Positions 1 through 10,906 of a DNA stretch of 64,000 nt are shown one piece after another (the stretch's first letter is position 1; each line of letters begins with the position of its first letter). Location of the stretch: the NCBI RefSeq assembly GCF_964204865.1, contig NC_135256.1:22906703-22970702 (forward strand), written 5' to 3'. The position numbers and the translations under genes were made by a program. The stretch comes from Styela clava. Taxonomy: Eukaryota > Chordata > Ascidiacea > Stolidobranchia > Styelidae. The notes beneath the pieces were generated by a model, which was not told where the DNA came from, made no database searches, and saw only the letters and a list, made by a program, of their open reading frames with translations.

Positions 1-670
1 ACTATAGCTCTATTATAGGTTTAGATCCTGCAGATCCATACTTCCAGGGAACGCCAATAATCGTTCGTCTTGACCCCACTGATGCGCGCTATGTCGACGT
101 GATACACACTGACGGAGATCCATTTTTAAGCATGGGTTGGGGAATGATTGATCCGGTTGGTCATGCAGATTTTTATCCAAATGGAGGTGTGGACCAGCCC
201 GGATGCCCAGGCAATGAGGTCGAGGACGGTATGGCTTGCATTCTACATTTTACCATTTCTTACCGATCTTATCATATTGTTTTTGCATAATGAACAATTG
301 CTCTCTTCCCTTTGAAGGTCAATGGTGGAAAGTAGCCTGTAGTCACGAACGCGCACACGATCTTTTAATTGATTCAATAATAAATCCTGACAAACCGATG
401 CGAGGTTATCGATGTGCAGATTATCAAACTTTTTTAGAAGGAAAATGTAACACCTGTGATGCGAATGGTTGTCCTGCACTTGGGTGAGTAAAGAAAACTC
501 GATATTTAACCTGCCGCACTGTCTATTGGATTTGTTTCGTGTTTGAAAGAAAATCATTTACTATATATTCAATTTTCAGATACTATTCAAATGAGGTAGC
601 TTCGTCATCGGAGACACTGGTTAAATATTTTCTTACAACAGCAAGCGAGTCACCTTATGGAATTGTATAG
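1..670 (+). CDS. Pancreatic-lipase-family lipase, 3' end, no PLAT domain
   Basis: This is the C-terminal part of a secreted triglyceride lipase or phospholipase A1 of the pancreatic lipase family; the 5' part lies outside the window. Coding exons read as 1-228 (may start left of the window), 318-483 and 580-670, with GT/AG at both introns and a frame that closes across each junction. Exon 1 holds the GLDPADP motif with the catalytic Asp, then [15 protein letters not shown] and [15 protein letters not shown], all family hallmarks. Exon 2 holds [10 protein letters not shown], where the His is the catalytic one, and the disulfide Cys in CADYQTF, GKCNTC and GCPALG. The nucleophile Ser and signal peptide would be upstream. 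The protein stops about 30 residues after GCPALG, so the C-terminal PLAT domain (colipase binding in pancreatic lipase) is absent. That resembles PLA1-type and insect lipases. Function and exact substrate are inferred from the family. Confidence 0.9.
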
Positions 671-763
671 TTGGACTGCGTAGTCAGAGTCTTTCATGCG
701 TTTTATATATATATATCTTATATATGTGAATGAAAAGTAATTTTAAATGACGGGTGGTGATTC

Positions 764-769
764 AATAAA
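764..769 (+). promoter_or_regulatory. Poly(A) signal of the lipase gene
   Basis: AATAAA lies 94 bases after the lipase stop codon, a normal spacing for a short 3' UTR. It supports the early stop being the true gene end. Confidence 0.6.
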
Positions 770-3090
770 AGTATAATGAAACGAATAGCAACTATGACAG
801 AATTTGTGTGGTGCACAAGGCAGCAGGGGTTTTATCATTTCGAGTGCTTTAAAGTCGAGATGCGTAATCTTCGGTGTTAACGCAATTAACTAGCTACATC
901 CGTGATTTACATTTCGAATACTTCTCAAATAGAGATGAATAGTGTTGAAAAGGACGTACGAGTATGTGACTCACTACAGATGCTGCAAAATCGCTTTTCA
1001 TAAAAATACGTTAAACGGGGCAAGAGTGTCGGGAAGGTATTGCGACTGGTAGAAAGGTTTCACAAAAGGCTGTGATTAGTATTTCAAATTGAAGCTGTAT
1101 TTAGTTCTCAAATTTGAAGCTGAACAACAATTTCACGTACCACCTGCCACTAAGGATGGAATTGAAATACCTCCTGCTCCGAAATCTGGAAATGCTTTTC
1201 ATAAACATGGCTCTGAGCTAGGAGATCATATCACGATATCGTGTAGAATGTGTACGTCATTATGCAAAATCAAAAAGTTTGAAGATGGATCGCATTCACA
1301 AGTTTTGCTGTATGATTTAGCTGTCTTCCCTCTTCCCGGGATATATATATGAAATTCCTATCCTATCTTTGTAATTTTGATGGATGGACTTGTGGACGTT
1401 CATGGGGTTTTGTGTATAGCAGATTAAAAGAGTCACACAATGCACATAATCACTTAATTTAAAATAAAAAAAATTGTTTCACTTCAAAAGCCCACGCTCA
1501 AAATAAGAAAATTACTAATCATTAGAAATTCAAATCATTCCTAACCCTCACTCCAACTGGATAATTGCTAATACTCTGTGTTTTTCTCAAATCCTACATT
1601 TTTGCAATATTGAGGGGGGGGGAGTTTTGTACGAAAAATCCAAGAATTATATGGCGTAACCTAAGATACCAATACCGTGTGTCTGTATCCATTGTTGTGC
1701 CATAATGGTGATGGCGAAAATGGAAGCAGGTGCTTTTTGTTGTTGGGCTATGCGGATGAAAACTCGAAAAATGATAATGCAAAATTTGCAACTTGGAAAG
1801 TCGAAAGATGATATATCTCCTCAAAAACATTGGTAGCTCAAGTCATTTATTTCTTATACTTTAAATTTCATTGAAATGCGGTTAAAAGCATCTGTCCATT
1901 GTTTTACAGAAATAGAGATTGCCCAGAACGAGGGCTTATAATTTTCAGCAAAGTTGTGCGATAAAATATCCTTTACACAATCGTCGTATTTTAGATTATT
2001 ATTATTGTAGACTGAATTCCCATCTTCGATTTGTCCGTAAACTACATTTTGTTGGTACACCGTGATTAAGGTGGTGGTCACGCAAATATTTAGCTTCAAA
2101 CCTCAAGTCATAATTACCTATGATATTTCAGAAGCGCTGCAAAAGGAAAGTGATATGAGTTTTCGAAGAAGTGTACTAGAATCCAACGTGTAACAGTGAT
2201 TTACAGGTTCAAAAAAATCACAACTGTGCGAAGCCACACATAGTATTATAAATTGAACGTGAAAGTTTCTATATCTGCGATGAACTATAGCTACTTTTGC
2301 ATAATTAGTAGGTTGTGTATTAGGAATGTTTCACGATATACAACTATTTTCAGGAGACTTTCGTCCAACCTCTGGAACAGCTCGATCAAACCCAGATCGA
2401 GAAACATCACTCTACAATCTACATGCTGTATCACGCTCACACTTAGACATATTTAACCCATTCATGTAGTAATCTATATATCAGGCATGGCGAACCACTT
2501 ACCCCAAGGTTACAAGTGTGACCAGCATGTTTTTGGTTACCCGCCAAGTCACAAATTAATGTAAAAATATGATAAATTTACTCGATAATAAAACACTTTT
2601 TAATTCAATCTGGCAATAAGTGAATTACGATAGTTGTTACAGTAAATCATTATTGCTCGCTGGAAACAATGCTATTGCAACGTTTATAATACAGTCGGTT
2701 ACAATAGGCTGTCATTTGACAGCAGGTTTAATTTTAAGGGCAGCTTTACTATTGTAAAAGTTTGGATGCTTATTTTGGAAGTGTTTTGGAGAGTTGACTC
2801 TTACAAACCGATTTACATGCTCAAACCCTTATTTTTCAAAATAAACAACCACGTACCGTTTACACTTACTAAATAGCTCGTTTTAGTCTAGTCTATCGCA
2901 GCTTTCCCGGGACTAATTTTTGATTATTGCAACTAAACTGAAGCTCACCGGAAGACATAATGACAATTAAAACGCTTCATTTACAACTAGTTTTTCAGAC
3001 AAATAACACGCAAAACCCCAAAAACGAGACAATGTTTACAACCACGCTCGAATATCTGTCAGAGCGAACGAAAGCGGGGAAACAACCATT
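770..3090. other. Intergenic DNA between lipase and the first hAT elements
   Basis: I see no supported gene. The 87-codon open stretch at 1089-1352 matches nothing I recognise, has no ATG at its start, and runs into a repeat tail at 1325-1368 (CCCGGGATATATATATG followed by CCTATCCTATC) shared with 46440-46475 and 46890-46922. At 2482 CAGGCATGGCGAACC looks like a lone hAT-type end without a partner. There is a G-run at 1613-1622. Confidence 0.5.
1325..1368 (+). repeat. 3' tail of a dispersed SINE-like repeat
   Basis: The tail CCCGGGATA-AT-ATATG, then AAATCCTATCCTATC, recurs at 46440-46475 and 46890-46922. In the 46.3 kb copy it ends a longer unit that resembles part of the THAP/YqaJ element arms. 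Only the tail is clear here. Confidence 0.45.
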
Positions 3091-3098
3091 GTCTAATG

Positions 3099-3551
3099 CA
3101 GGAGTGGGCAACATACGGCCCGCAGGGGCCTGACCGGCCCGCTGACTGTATCCGACCACACTCTGTAATGTGGTCCGACGCATCATCCCTGAAAGTTACC
3201 GATCGCTCTACTCTCACAGCACTGTCAGTGCGAGCTGGTGAAATAAACAATTGCCTTAGTGAACAAACAATTGAGTTAGCACACTTGTTAAACAAATAAT
3301 ACAAGGTCAAAGCAGAGAGTATAGATTCTAAATATAAATAGAATTTAGATTTTATATTAAGTTTTATTAACCATGGAATATCCCAAGAAACGTAAAGTTG
3401 ACAGAGAGTGTCGAGCATTTAATTTTCTTTCTTGCATTAGCGAATAAATGTGTGATTAAGATATTGAATACTATTCCTGTAATAATCCGGCCCACCGAGG
3501 ACTTCATTTTCCCACATCTGGCCCGCCGACTAGAGAAGTTGCCAACCCCTG
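3099..3551. mobile_element. Non-autonomous hAT-type element
   Basis: It starts CAGGAGTGGGCAAC and ends GTTGCCAACCCCTG, an imperfect terminal inverted repeat of hAT style (CAGGGGTGGGCAAC type). Flanks are GTCTAATG (3091-3098) and GTATAATG (3552-3559), a 7 of 8 match to an 8-bp target-site duplication. There is no transposase. The interior is homologous to the outer element at 8817-10898, so the two are one family. Confidence 0.8.
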
Positions 3552-3566
3552 GTATAATGTCTACCT

Positions 3567-4493
3567 CAGGGTGGTCCAAGGTTGTCGGCTCCGGGGGCCA
3601 CAGACTTATTTTTTGCATCGTTCGCGGGCCACAATAGTGCCAGGTGTATTTAAACAGTGCAATACAAACAAACACTTTTATTGTGCAACCACATTGATCA
3701 GTATTTGTCATTTATCAAGCTAAAACATGCAAAAACTACCAAAAAACTTACTAAAACACGCAAAAGTCTTTCTATATCTACATTTAGATAAAAATTTCAA
3801 ACTCGTCATAACGGAAAATGTGCTTCTGCAAATGTAAGTGCTTTCGAAAATGCTAATTGCTCACAAGAATCTAAAATGCCGTTTAAAATAATATTCTTTT
3901 GTCACCGACACAACTTGCCGACATATCAAGCAAGCATTGTCGTATTTTCCCTCTCACATCCACTCAAAAATCGGTTTGAATTCGCCAGATTTCTTCCCAA
4001 ACTCATGTTTACAAAATTACAAATAGCTGCAGATTGATTGATTACCAAATGTGTTGCACGGGAGGGTAATTACTAAATTTTCTGACATATAGGCAGCATT
4101 TTTGTAATACTGTTTAGGCTGGTTGCAAAAATCACTCGGCATGAATTATATTGTTAGGCCATAACATTAATATTTAGTTATCAGGCATAGCTAATCCGCA
4201 TTCGATTTTTACTTTTCTAGAATGCCAAAATTGTTAGCATATATTCCCGACCAAAAAGATAGAAAGCCAGAGAACAATTTCTAGCACATCATTCAACTTC
4301 GCTAGTTGCCTCAGCTGGTCATAGCACTAGTCAATTCAGTGACATTTGCATTTTTGATGTAACAATATGTTAAAAGATTTTTCTGGTTAATTTTATGACG
4401 AAACAACACCAACTGCGAATTTTTGATTACTCTTCAAATGCGACGCGGGCCACAGACACATGTGGCCTGCAGGCCTGGGTTTGGACCACCCTG
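3567..4493. mobile_element. Second non-autonomous hAT-type element
   Basis: It begins CAGGGTGGTCCAA and ends TTGGACCACCCTG, a perfect 13-bp terminal inverted repeat. Flanks GTCTACCT (3559-3566) and GTATAGGT (4494-4501) match at 5 of 8 positions, so the target duplication is decayed or doubtful. No coding capacity was found. The family differs from its neighbour ending at 3551. Confidence 0.75.
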
Positions 4494-5313
4494 GTATAGG
4501 TCATGTGATGTACATAGTACAAAAATAATACATGTTAAATAGACATTTTACCTTTTGATTTAGAATGTTGTATTGTGATTTTCAAATGAATAAAAAGATT
4601 ATGGGATTTGTTTTAAAACCATCTTTACTTTGGATAAATATATCCTCGATACGATTTCACCATTCTGATGATAGCACATTGGTACGCCAGAGAATGGGAT
4701 ATTTCGCCAGTATATCTATGTCATATTTATACACGTGAACAAATATCGCGTCATTAGAATGACTTCTAGAAATCAAGATTCTAGAAGTTGTGCGATATGT
4801 CACCGATATGCTGATGTTATACTAGCGCAAACAAGTGTTGCGCCATTAGAATGACCTACTAAAAATTGCGGTGTTTTCACATTGATATGATGTCATGTTT
4901 GTACATCTCCATTAGATTGCTATATTAGGACATTAGGTGTTATTTATTTATATGTCAAAATTTCGCGAAAAGCGCCGAAACTATTTATATAGCTTGCACA
5001 CAACTCACCTTTCACTTACCTAAGGAATCAGTGAATAAATGAATTGATTCATTTTTCGATCTCCATCCCAAATAAGAAGCAGTCAAGTGTGCCAAACAAA
5101 TATCGTGCGCTCGAGAAGCGTCGGTCGACGAAGCGCTCGGCTTTGTATTCGTATCGATGAGCAAATATTTTTTACTGATATAACTTTCCACTTTGCAAAC
5201 ACACCATTCGTTGCTGTGCTATGAGTACAATAGTGTGATAACCGTTTGATTTTATTGTAGTAGAGCCCAATTTTACTTTACTGTTGAACACAGAAGATTT
5301 CGGTAAGAACAAC
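4494..5313. other. Intergenic and presumed 5' region of the GST gene
   Basis: No open frame is recognisable. A TATA-like TATTTATATA is at 4982-4991, about 320 bases before the GST start codon; it could be a core promoter element but this is only suggestive in AT-rich DNA. Confidence 0.35.
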
Positions 5314-7088
5314 ATGGTGCAGTATAAGTTATATTATTTTGATGCTCGTGGCAATGCTGAAATTATACGGTTGATATTTGCATATTCGGATGTTAAATAT
5401 GAAGATGTGAGAATACCAAGGGAAGAATGGCCTAAGCATAAATCAGGTACATTAATATATATATATAATAATAAACCAGTAATACTTTCTCGTTTCATCA
5501 AGTTTCTATTACTGATTCTAAAAACCGTAATTTTTGATATGATTATTATTATATATAGTTGCAGCAACTTTTTGTATTTCAGTGGAAGCCAGTTTTGCTC
5601 AGAGATGAATTATCCTTACTTCTAAGTGGGCGGAACCCGCTCTATTAATTATTTTGAGTGAGTAGTAGGTCCATGGCGTCATGTGAATTGTGACGTCATC
5701 CAAATAAAATTCAGGGGACTACAAAGTAGTATTCCTGATTTTAAAAAGCTGAGCAATTTCTCGTAACTTACGAGTTTAACTGATTACGTTTATGAAGTGT
5801 CACAATCTTTTTTAAAAGTTGCACATTGCAAATGTTGTACTCGTTTTCAGATATGCCTCTAAGACAGCTTCCAGTCTTGGAAGTCGACGGAGTCAAACTT
5901 TGCCAATCTGCAACGCTGAATCGTTATATGGCGAGGGAATTTGGGTTGATGGGAAAAACGAGCAAGGATGCATATTACATCGAAATGTTTTGTGACTCAA
6001 TGATGGAAATTGTATGGAAATATCCCTTTATGGAGGAAGACGAAAAAAAGAAGGTGATTTAAATTTTTAAATATATTTATCACTAAAGAATAGTGCTTTT
6101 ATTGTAGTATAGCGGCATTTCAATATCATGCCAATTATTTGAAGAGAGCATTAGTTCCATGGCGTAATGTGAAATATGCCAGCATCCAAATAAAATCCAG
6201 GTGACTCCAGAGTATTATTCATGATTTTGAAAAGCTGAAGTAACTTCTCATAACTTACGAACTTAACTAAATACGTTTATAAATTTTCACAATATTACAG
6301 GCAGCTCGAGCCGAGGAATTTAAAAAAACGACTCCTGAATCCTTGTCTAGACTTCAGAAAATGATTGAGAAATGTCCTCATGATGGGGGAGAGTGGATAT
6401 TTGGAACGGTATGTATGATATAGACATATCTATGTATATCAAAATTAAGTGACAAAATCCAGAGTGACTTCATTACGTGGAATTAATTAAAGGGTATGTT
6501 TTAATTCTCAATCCATCAACCATAACGAATCCCATTTTTAGCGGAAATTTTTCATTGAGTGTTCAACACTTCCGACCCGAATAAGTTATTTCTTTTAAGT
6601 ATTAATTTGCTTTAAAACCGAATTGGCTACATTTGCTATGTTGTGACGACTTGTATTGGTAGGCCAGTTCTACTCCGCAACTCAGATATTTGCAGCTTTT
6701 CTGCAGGTTTGTGTGAAAGAGGTTCCATCGAACTCACAATGTTGATGATTCATACTAATTTAGAATCCTATTCGCACTCAAGCTGACAGAAGTCGGTATT
6801 TCCTAAAAATATATTCTAAAAAATGTTACTGTTGCTTGTGCAACATTGGAAAATAGAGTGGTAATATATTTTAATATTCAAATATATTTTGGTAAATTTC
6901 TTGATGTATATGTGTATTCACAGTTTACACTCGCCGATCTCTACTTGTTCACATTTGGAGATTTTGTGTTGCCGGTTTGCAACGACATACTTTCTAGTGT
7001 TCCTGAGATGCAGAAAATATACGAAAAAGTGAAAAGTCTTCCCAAGATTGCCGCTTGGATTGAAAAAAGACCAGTGACATTTCTTTAA
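5314..7088 (+). CDS. Sigma-class glutathione S-transferase (HPGDS-like)
   Basis: This is a cytosolic enzyme that conjugates glutathione to electrophiles; sigma-class members also include haematopoietic prostaglandin D synthase. Coding exons are 5314-5446, 5851-6053, 6301-6408 and 6924-7088, all GT-AG and frame-consistent, giving 202 residues, the usual sigma length. Exon 1 encodes MVQYKLYYFDARGNAEIIR with the catalytic Tyr at residue 8. Exon 2 holds QLPVLEVDGVKLCQSATLNR, the glutathione site with the cis-Pro and the QS pair. Exon 4 encodes the helical C-terminal domain, FTLADLYLF to WIEKRPVTFL, close to the vertebrate end WIKRRPQTKL. The start is the ATG at 5314 (AACATGG context); the frame stays open upstream but without an ATG. 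No frame break is seen. Whether it makes prostaglandin D2 cannot be told from sequence. Confidence 0.93.
5664..5807 (+). repeat. Intron 1 copy of a repeat shared with GST intron 2
   Basis: About 145 bases from GTAGGTCCATGGCGTCATGTG to the CACAATC region match 6150-6292. Shared blocks include TCCATGGCGT, CATCCAAATAAAAT, GATTTT-AAAAGCTGA and TAACTTACGA. It sits just upstream of the exon 2 acceptor. Confidence 0.75.
6150..6292 (+). repeat. Intron 2 copy of the GST intronic repeat
   Basis: This is the partner of 5664-5807 in the same orientation and at the same place relative to the next acceptor. It could be an ancient intron duplication or two insertions of one dispersed repeat. Confidence 0.75.
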
Positions 7089-7339
7089 TTGAAATATATT
7101 GGGACAGCATGATAATATTAATTGACTATTATAGTGCATTTATATGTTTCTGTATTGAGTTGTACGACTACAAATCACTCCTCCCAAACAAACAAAATAA
7201 TGTTTCTGTAGTAATGCATTAATTCACAATTTTTGTAGTAAAATATTACAAACTGGCTTTCGATAGACTTTTTCATCTTTCTGTCGGTTTTTGTCCAAAT
7301 ATACAAATCGGATTAAGAAAGAACTTGGAACAGCCCAAC

Positions 7340-8275
7340 GATGTAAACGAGAATATCGGTCAGAGACCGAAGACTTATCGATCGAAAGTTAGGGGATCCC
7401 CCAAAACAGAAACTGCGGTTTCGATTCGAAAAATTCTGCAAACCCGAACTGGATTGTTTTGATTAGTTTTCAGCTAATATCAGAAATGTAAGAAACAATA
7501 GCCAACTCCCCATGTCGTCGAAATACTACTCGAGGAAATACTTTTATGAAGAATTCTGCAAATCCGAACTGGATTGTTTCGATTAGTTTCCAGCCAATAG
7601 CCTATTTCTGTATTTACCAATCCTATAGTTTGTGTCAAATACAACGGCGCTAACCCAGGTTGCGACGGCTATTCAAACACAGCCTAGCGATATTTTGGTG
7701 AGGAATTCTGCAACCCCGAACCTGATTTAGGGATATGGACATTGCTTAAACTTTAAGGAGTAATTATAAGTAACGAGATACGATCTCGCGGCGTGTATCC
7801 TTCGCTCTGACTCAATAGTGTGGAAAATTTCTCGAAGAAAACTTGCGCATCGCGACGACGTCAAAGTTACAAGAGAGATATGGACAAGGCTCAAAGATTA
7901 ATCACGAGATACGATCTAGCGGTGTGTATCCTTCGCTCTGACTCACTAGCGTGAAAACTTGCGCATCTGATACGCACACACACATTCAGAGCGTCTCGAA
8001 AATCTCTCGATTTGTGAAAATCCAGATCTCTTCATCACTAATTAATTAATAACTCGCTAATTATACGACATAATTCATCCAAAATCAATAGGCTTCTGGT
8101 CCGAGATATGATGAATGCACATGCAAAATTTGGAGCAGATTCAACCACGCCTTCGTGAGATATCGCGTGCATCTAACAGACAGACAGACAGACATACATA
8201 CAGACATACATACAGACATACATACAGACAAATACCTATCAATATACTTACCGATCTTAAGATCGATAAGTAATC
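7340..8275 (+). repeat. Dispersed repeat ending in GACA/TACA microsatellite
   Basis: Two blocks recur at 50718-51108. The first is AACGAGAATATCGG, ACCGAAGACTTATCGAT and GGGGATCCCCCAAAACAGA. The second runs from AACTCGCTAATTATACGAC through ATCGCGTGCATCTAACAGAC to CGATAAGTAAT. Inside this copy, GATACGATCTCGCGGCGTG and its following block are repeated (7777-7815 and 7910-7945). The CGTGCATCTAACAGACAGAC-type end looks like the 3' end of a retroposon, but no coding part is present. Confidence 0.65.
8175..8232 (+). repeat. (GACA)n/(TACA)n microsatellite
   Basis: Short GACA units are followed by alternating GACATACATACA units. A shorter version is at 51052-51065 in the sister copy of the surrounding repeat. 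Confidence 0.85.
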
Positions 8276-8993
8276 AGAGGTGTGCAACCTTTATTACAGG
8301 AGGACCAAATACAAGTAACTGGGTGAAACCGCGGGCCGCACCTAAACTCCACCTATACGAAAGGCTCTGAATACGAAAATTCATTGCAGCGGCCATCGTA
8401 AGATTTTTCTCATACGGAAGGTCGAAAATCCAAACAACGCGTTTAGTGATATTTGTTTAAGTTAATTTAATGCTGTGCTTGAAGAAGGGATGTCCAATTT
8501 GAATTCAATATTTGAATAAAGTCACTTTCGAATATCGTTTTTCGTGTTTATAAGAATTCCGAATATGGCGCACATCTGCCATCCCATTCGTCCGTTTGTT
8601 TCCCGAGGGTACGTACAATGTATTGCTAGCGAAATTCAGTTCGAGCACGATGGTACGCGCAGCAGTTAACACAAAGGGAAATAAATTGAAAAGTCATTTA
8701 AAAAATTTGAATTACATGTGTGTGTGCTCATTTTGTACATTAGGTTCTCGATCAGCTGTCAACTTTTGCCACCTCCCCCGGCCTGTCCTCCCACTCTCCG
8801 CGGTCTTCGCTTAGCCCAGGAGTGGGCAACATACGGCCCGCGTCCGGACCGCGACGAGATTTTGACCGTCCCGCTGACTGTATCCAACCACACTCTGTAA
8901 TGTGGTCCGACGCATCATTCATGAAAGTTGCCGATCGTTCTACTCTCACCGCACTGTCAGTGCGAGCTGGTGAAATAAACAATTGCCTTAGTG

Positions 8994-10586
8994 CAGGGGT
9001 TCTCAAACTTTTGGTGTTGCGGAGCCCTTGAAAAGGTTGACTATTATTCACGGATCCCCAAAATAAATCTTAAAATTGTTACTTTCAGATTAATATTCCT
9101 GAGCAAGTTGAAAGTACTTTACTTAATTTGAATGCTGAACCTTTTTTTGAAAGGGTTGATATACAAGTCATACATAAATCTAAATTTCAAACATAAATTA
9201 TATATACTAAAGCTGTAAATTTGACACTTGACAAACATATTAATAAATCAGGGGTCGAATCTTTTCCCTTTTGACATTTTTGGAAGACTTAAAAGGCCGC
9301 TAATAACGTGCGCGATTGCATTTTGTTACAATCGCCGTTTTTTCGTCAGCATGGCGTGTTTTCGAACCTTTTAACATCTACACGCCGGTGTTTATTCTCC
9401 CTAAATCAAAAATTTCCCTCGGCATATACATGTATTGTTACACAATGACGACGTTATTTGCTTTTTTGTTCTCGTGGGGAATTATGAGTTCATTGTGAAA
9501 AACATGTTACCATATTATAGTCATCGGTGACGAAATGCTAAAAATAATAACTAATAAAGAGGTAAATCCGCAACTCAAATTTCTTGATTGAAAAGCGGCA
9601 TTCTAAAATATTAAAACTGAAACTTAAAATGAAAGATCACACGTTTGGTTTTAGCAGACTCACCTCAGATTGAAAACGTTTTTATAGACATTATGAATCG
9701 CAAAATTTGGTGTTATGTTAGGTTTTCATCGTAGCAACTGCGAAATCGAAACACAGTCAATTGTGCGCGCGATGTATTTTTTTTCCCCATTATGAAACTA
9801 ACAACGGAGCCGCACGCAATCAATTGTGCGCGCTCCGCGATGTACCTTTTTTTTCATTCTGAAACTAACAACGGAGCCACACGTAATCAATTGTGCGCGC
9901 TCCGCGATGTACCTTTTTTTCATTCTAAAACTACCGACGGAGCCGAATGCAACAAAATAAATTTCAATTGTTCGTATTTTGCCCAGACATTGTGATTTTT
10001 TAAACGGCGATATCTTGCATAAAAATAATCTCAACTGCGAAAGAAGAAATCAAGTTTGACAAATCCCAAGATCGCGAAAATACGACTCCAATTTATTTAT
10101 AGTTGACAGTTTATCACATATTTTATGCTATTTTAGATTAGTATTCTTTCATTTTAGTAATCCTAATAGTAATCTCGAATCAAACGTGAGTAACGATGAG
10201 CACAATTACATTATGACGACGAGACACGTTAAATGCTCGCATCGGTCATGGATTAAATATTTTACGCAACAGAAATCTCGTTATCCGTTTTTTTAATCGC
10301 GAAGAATGTCGCGCGGAAATTTCCGATTCCAATTTTGAACCACCTCCCTCTTAAGAATCCTGACTGCGCTCCTGCTCATAAATACTGTCATTTTTCAATT
10401 CCGCCTCTTTGCCATATTTCGATGCTATATTGTTGTCAGATTTTATCAAAGCTGTTATTGCTTTTTTGAACAGTTACAAAACTAGTCGGTATTTTGAAAA
10501 GTAATCCAATAGCTCGGGAGCCCCTGGGTTTCTCTCACGGAGCCCTGGGGCTTCGTACAGAGCACTTTGAGAACAAACTAACTATG
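8994..10586. mobile_element. Nested hAT-type element
   Basis: It begins CAGGGGTTCTCAAACTTTTG and ends near CTTTGAGAACAAAC-TAACTATG, a degraded inverted repeat. Flanks CCTTAGTG (8986-8993) and CCTTGGTG (10587-10594) match 7 of 8; the uninterrupted site is visible in the sister element at 3254-3261. No transposase frame was found. The interior includes a minisatellite at 9794-9957. Confidence 0.8.
9794..9957 (+). repeat. Minisatellite, about 66-bp unit, 2.5 copies
   Basis: Units start GAAACTAACAACGGAGCC at 9794 and 9861 and AAAACTACCGACGGAGCC at about 9927. Each contains CAATTGTGCGCGCTCCGCG and a T-run. A partial, more diverged unit precedes it at 9750-9790. Confidence 0.85.
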
Positions 10587-10906
10587 CCTTGGTGAACAAA
10601 CAATTGCGTTATCACACTTGTTTAAACAAACAATATAAGGTCAGAGCAGAGAGCGTCGTAAACATTCCCCACTACTGTTATCAGTTATATTTGGATCCTA
10701 AATATAAAAAGATTTTAGAAATTAGATTTTATATTAAGTTTTATTAACCATGGAATATCCCAAGAAACGCAAAGTTGACAGAGAGTGTCGAGCATTTAAC
10801 AAAGATTGGATACCGAAGTTTTTTTGCAATAATCCGGCCCGCCGAGGGCTTTATTTTTTCACCTCTGGCCCGCCGACTAGAGAAGTTGCGCACCCCTGGC
10901 TTAGCC

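Larger units (their letters stand above)
7089..8816. other. Intergenic repeat-rich DNA
   Basis: The first 250 bases are GST 3' flank with no clear AATAAA. From 7340 to 8275 it is a dispersed repeat (listed separately). At 8275 CAGAGGTGTGCAACC resembles a lone hAT end with no partner found. 8500-8816 shows nothing recognisable. Confidence 0.5.
8817..10898. mobile_element. hAT-type element interrupted by a second hAT-type element
   Basis: The outer element starts CAGGAGTGGGCAACATACGG and ends GTTGCGCACCCCTG, same family as 3099-3551. It has a perfect 8-bp target-site duplication GCTTAGCC at 8809-8816 and 10899-10906. Removing 8994-10586 leaves a continuous copy homologous to 3099-3551. No transposase was seen. 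Confidence 0.88.

Noticed and set aside
1089-1352. 87-codon open stretch as a gene
   Set aside because: It starts without ATG, resembles no family I know, and its end overlaps a dispersed repeat tail.
3559-4501. Clean target-site duplication for the second hAT element
   Set aside because: The flanks agree at only 5 of 8 positions, so I keep the element on its terminal repeats and do not claim the duplication.
5284-5313. Longer N-terminus for the GST starting at 5284
   Set aside because: The frame is open but the codon there is TTG; the ATG at 5314 aligns with the start of sigma GSTs.
8178-8230. CRISPR-like short repeats
   Set aside because: The units are contiguous GACA/TACA microsatellite without spacers, in a eukaryotic genome.
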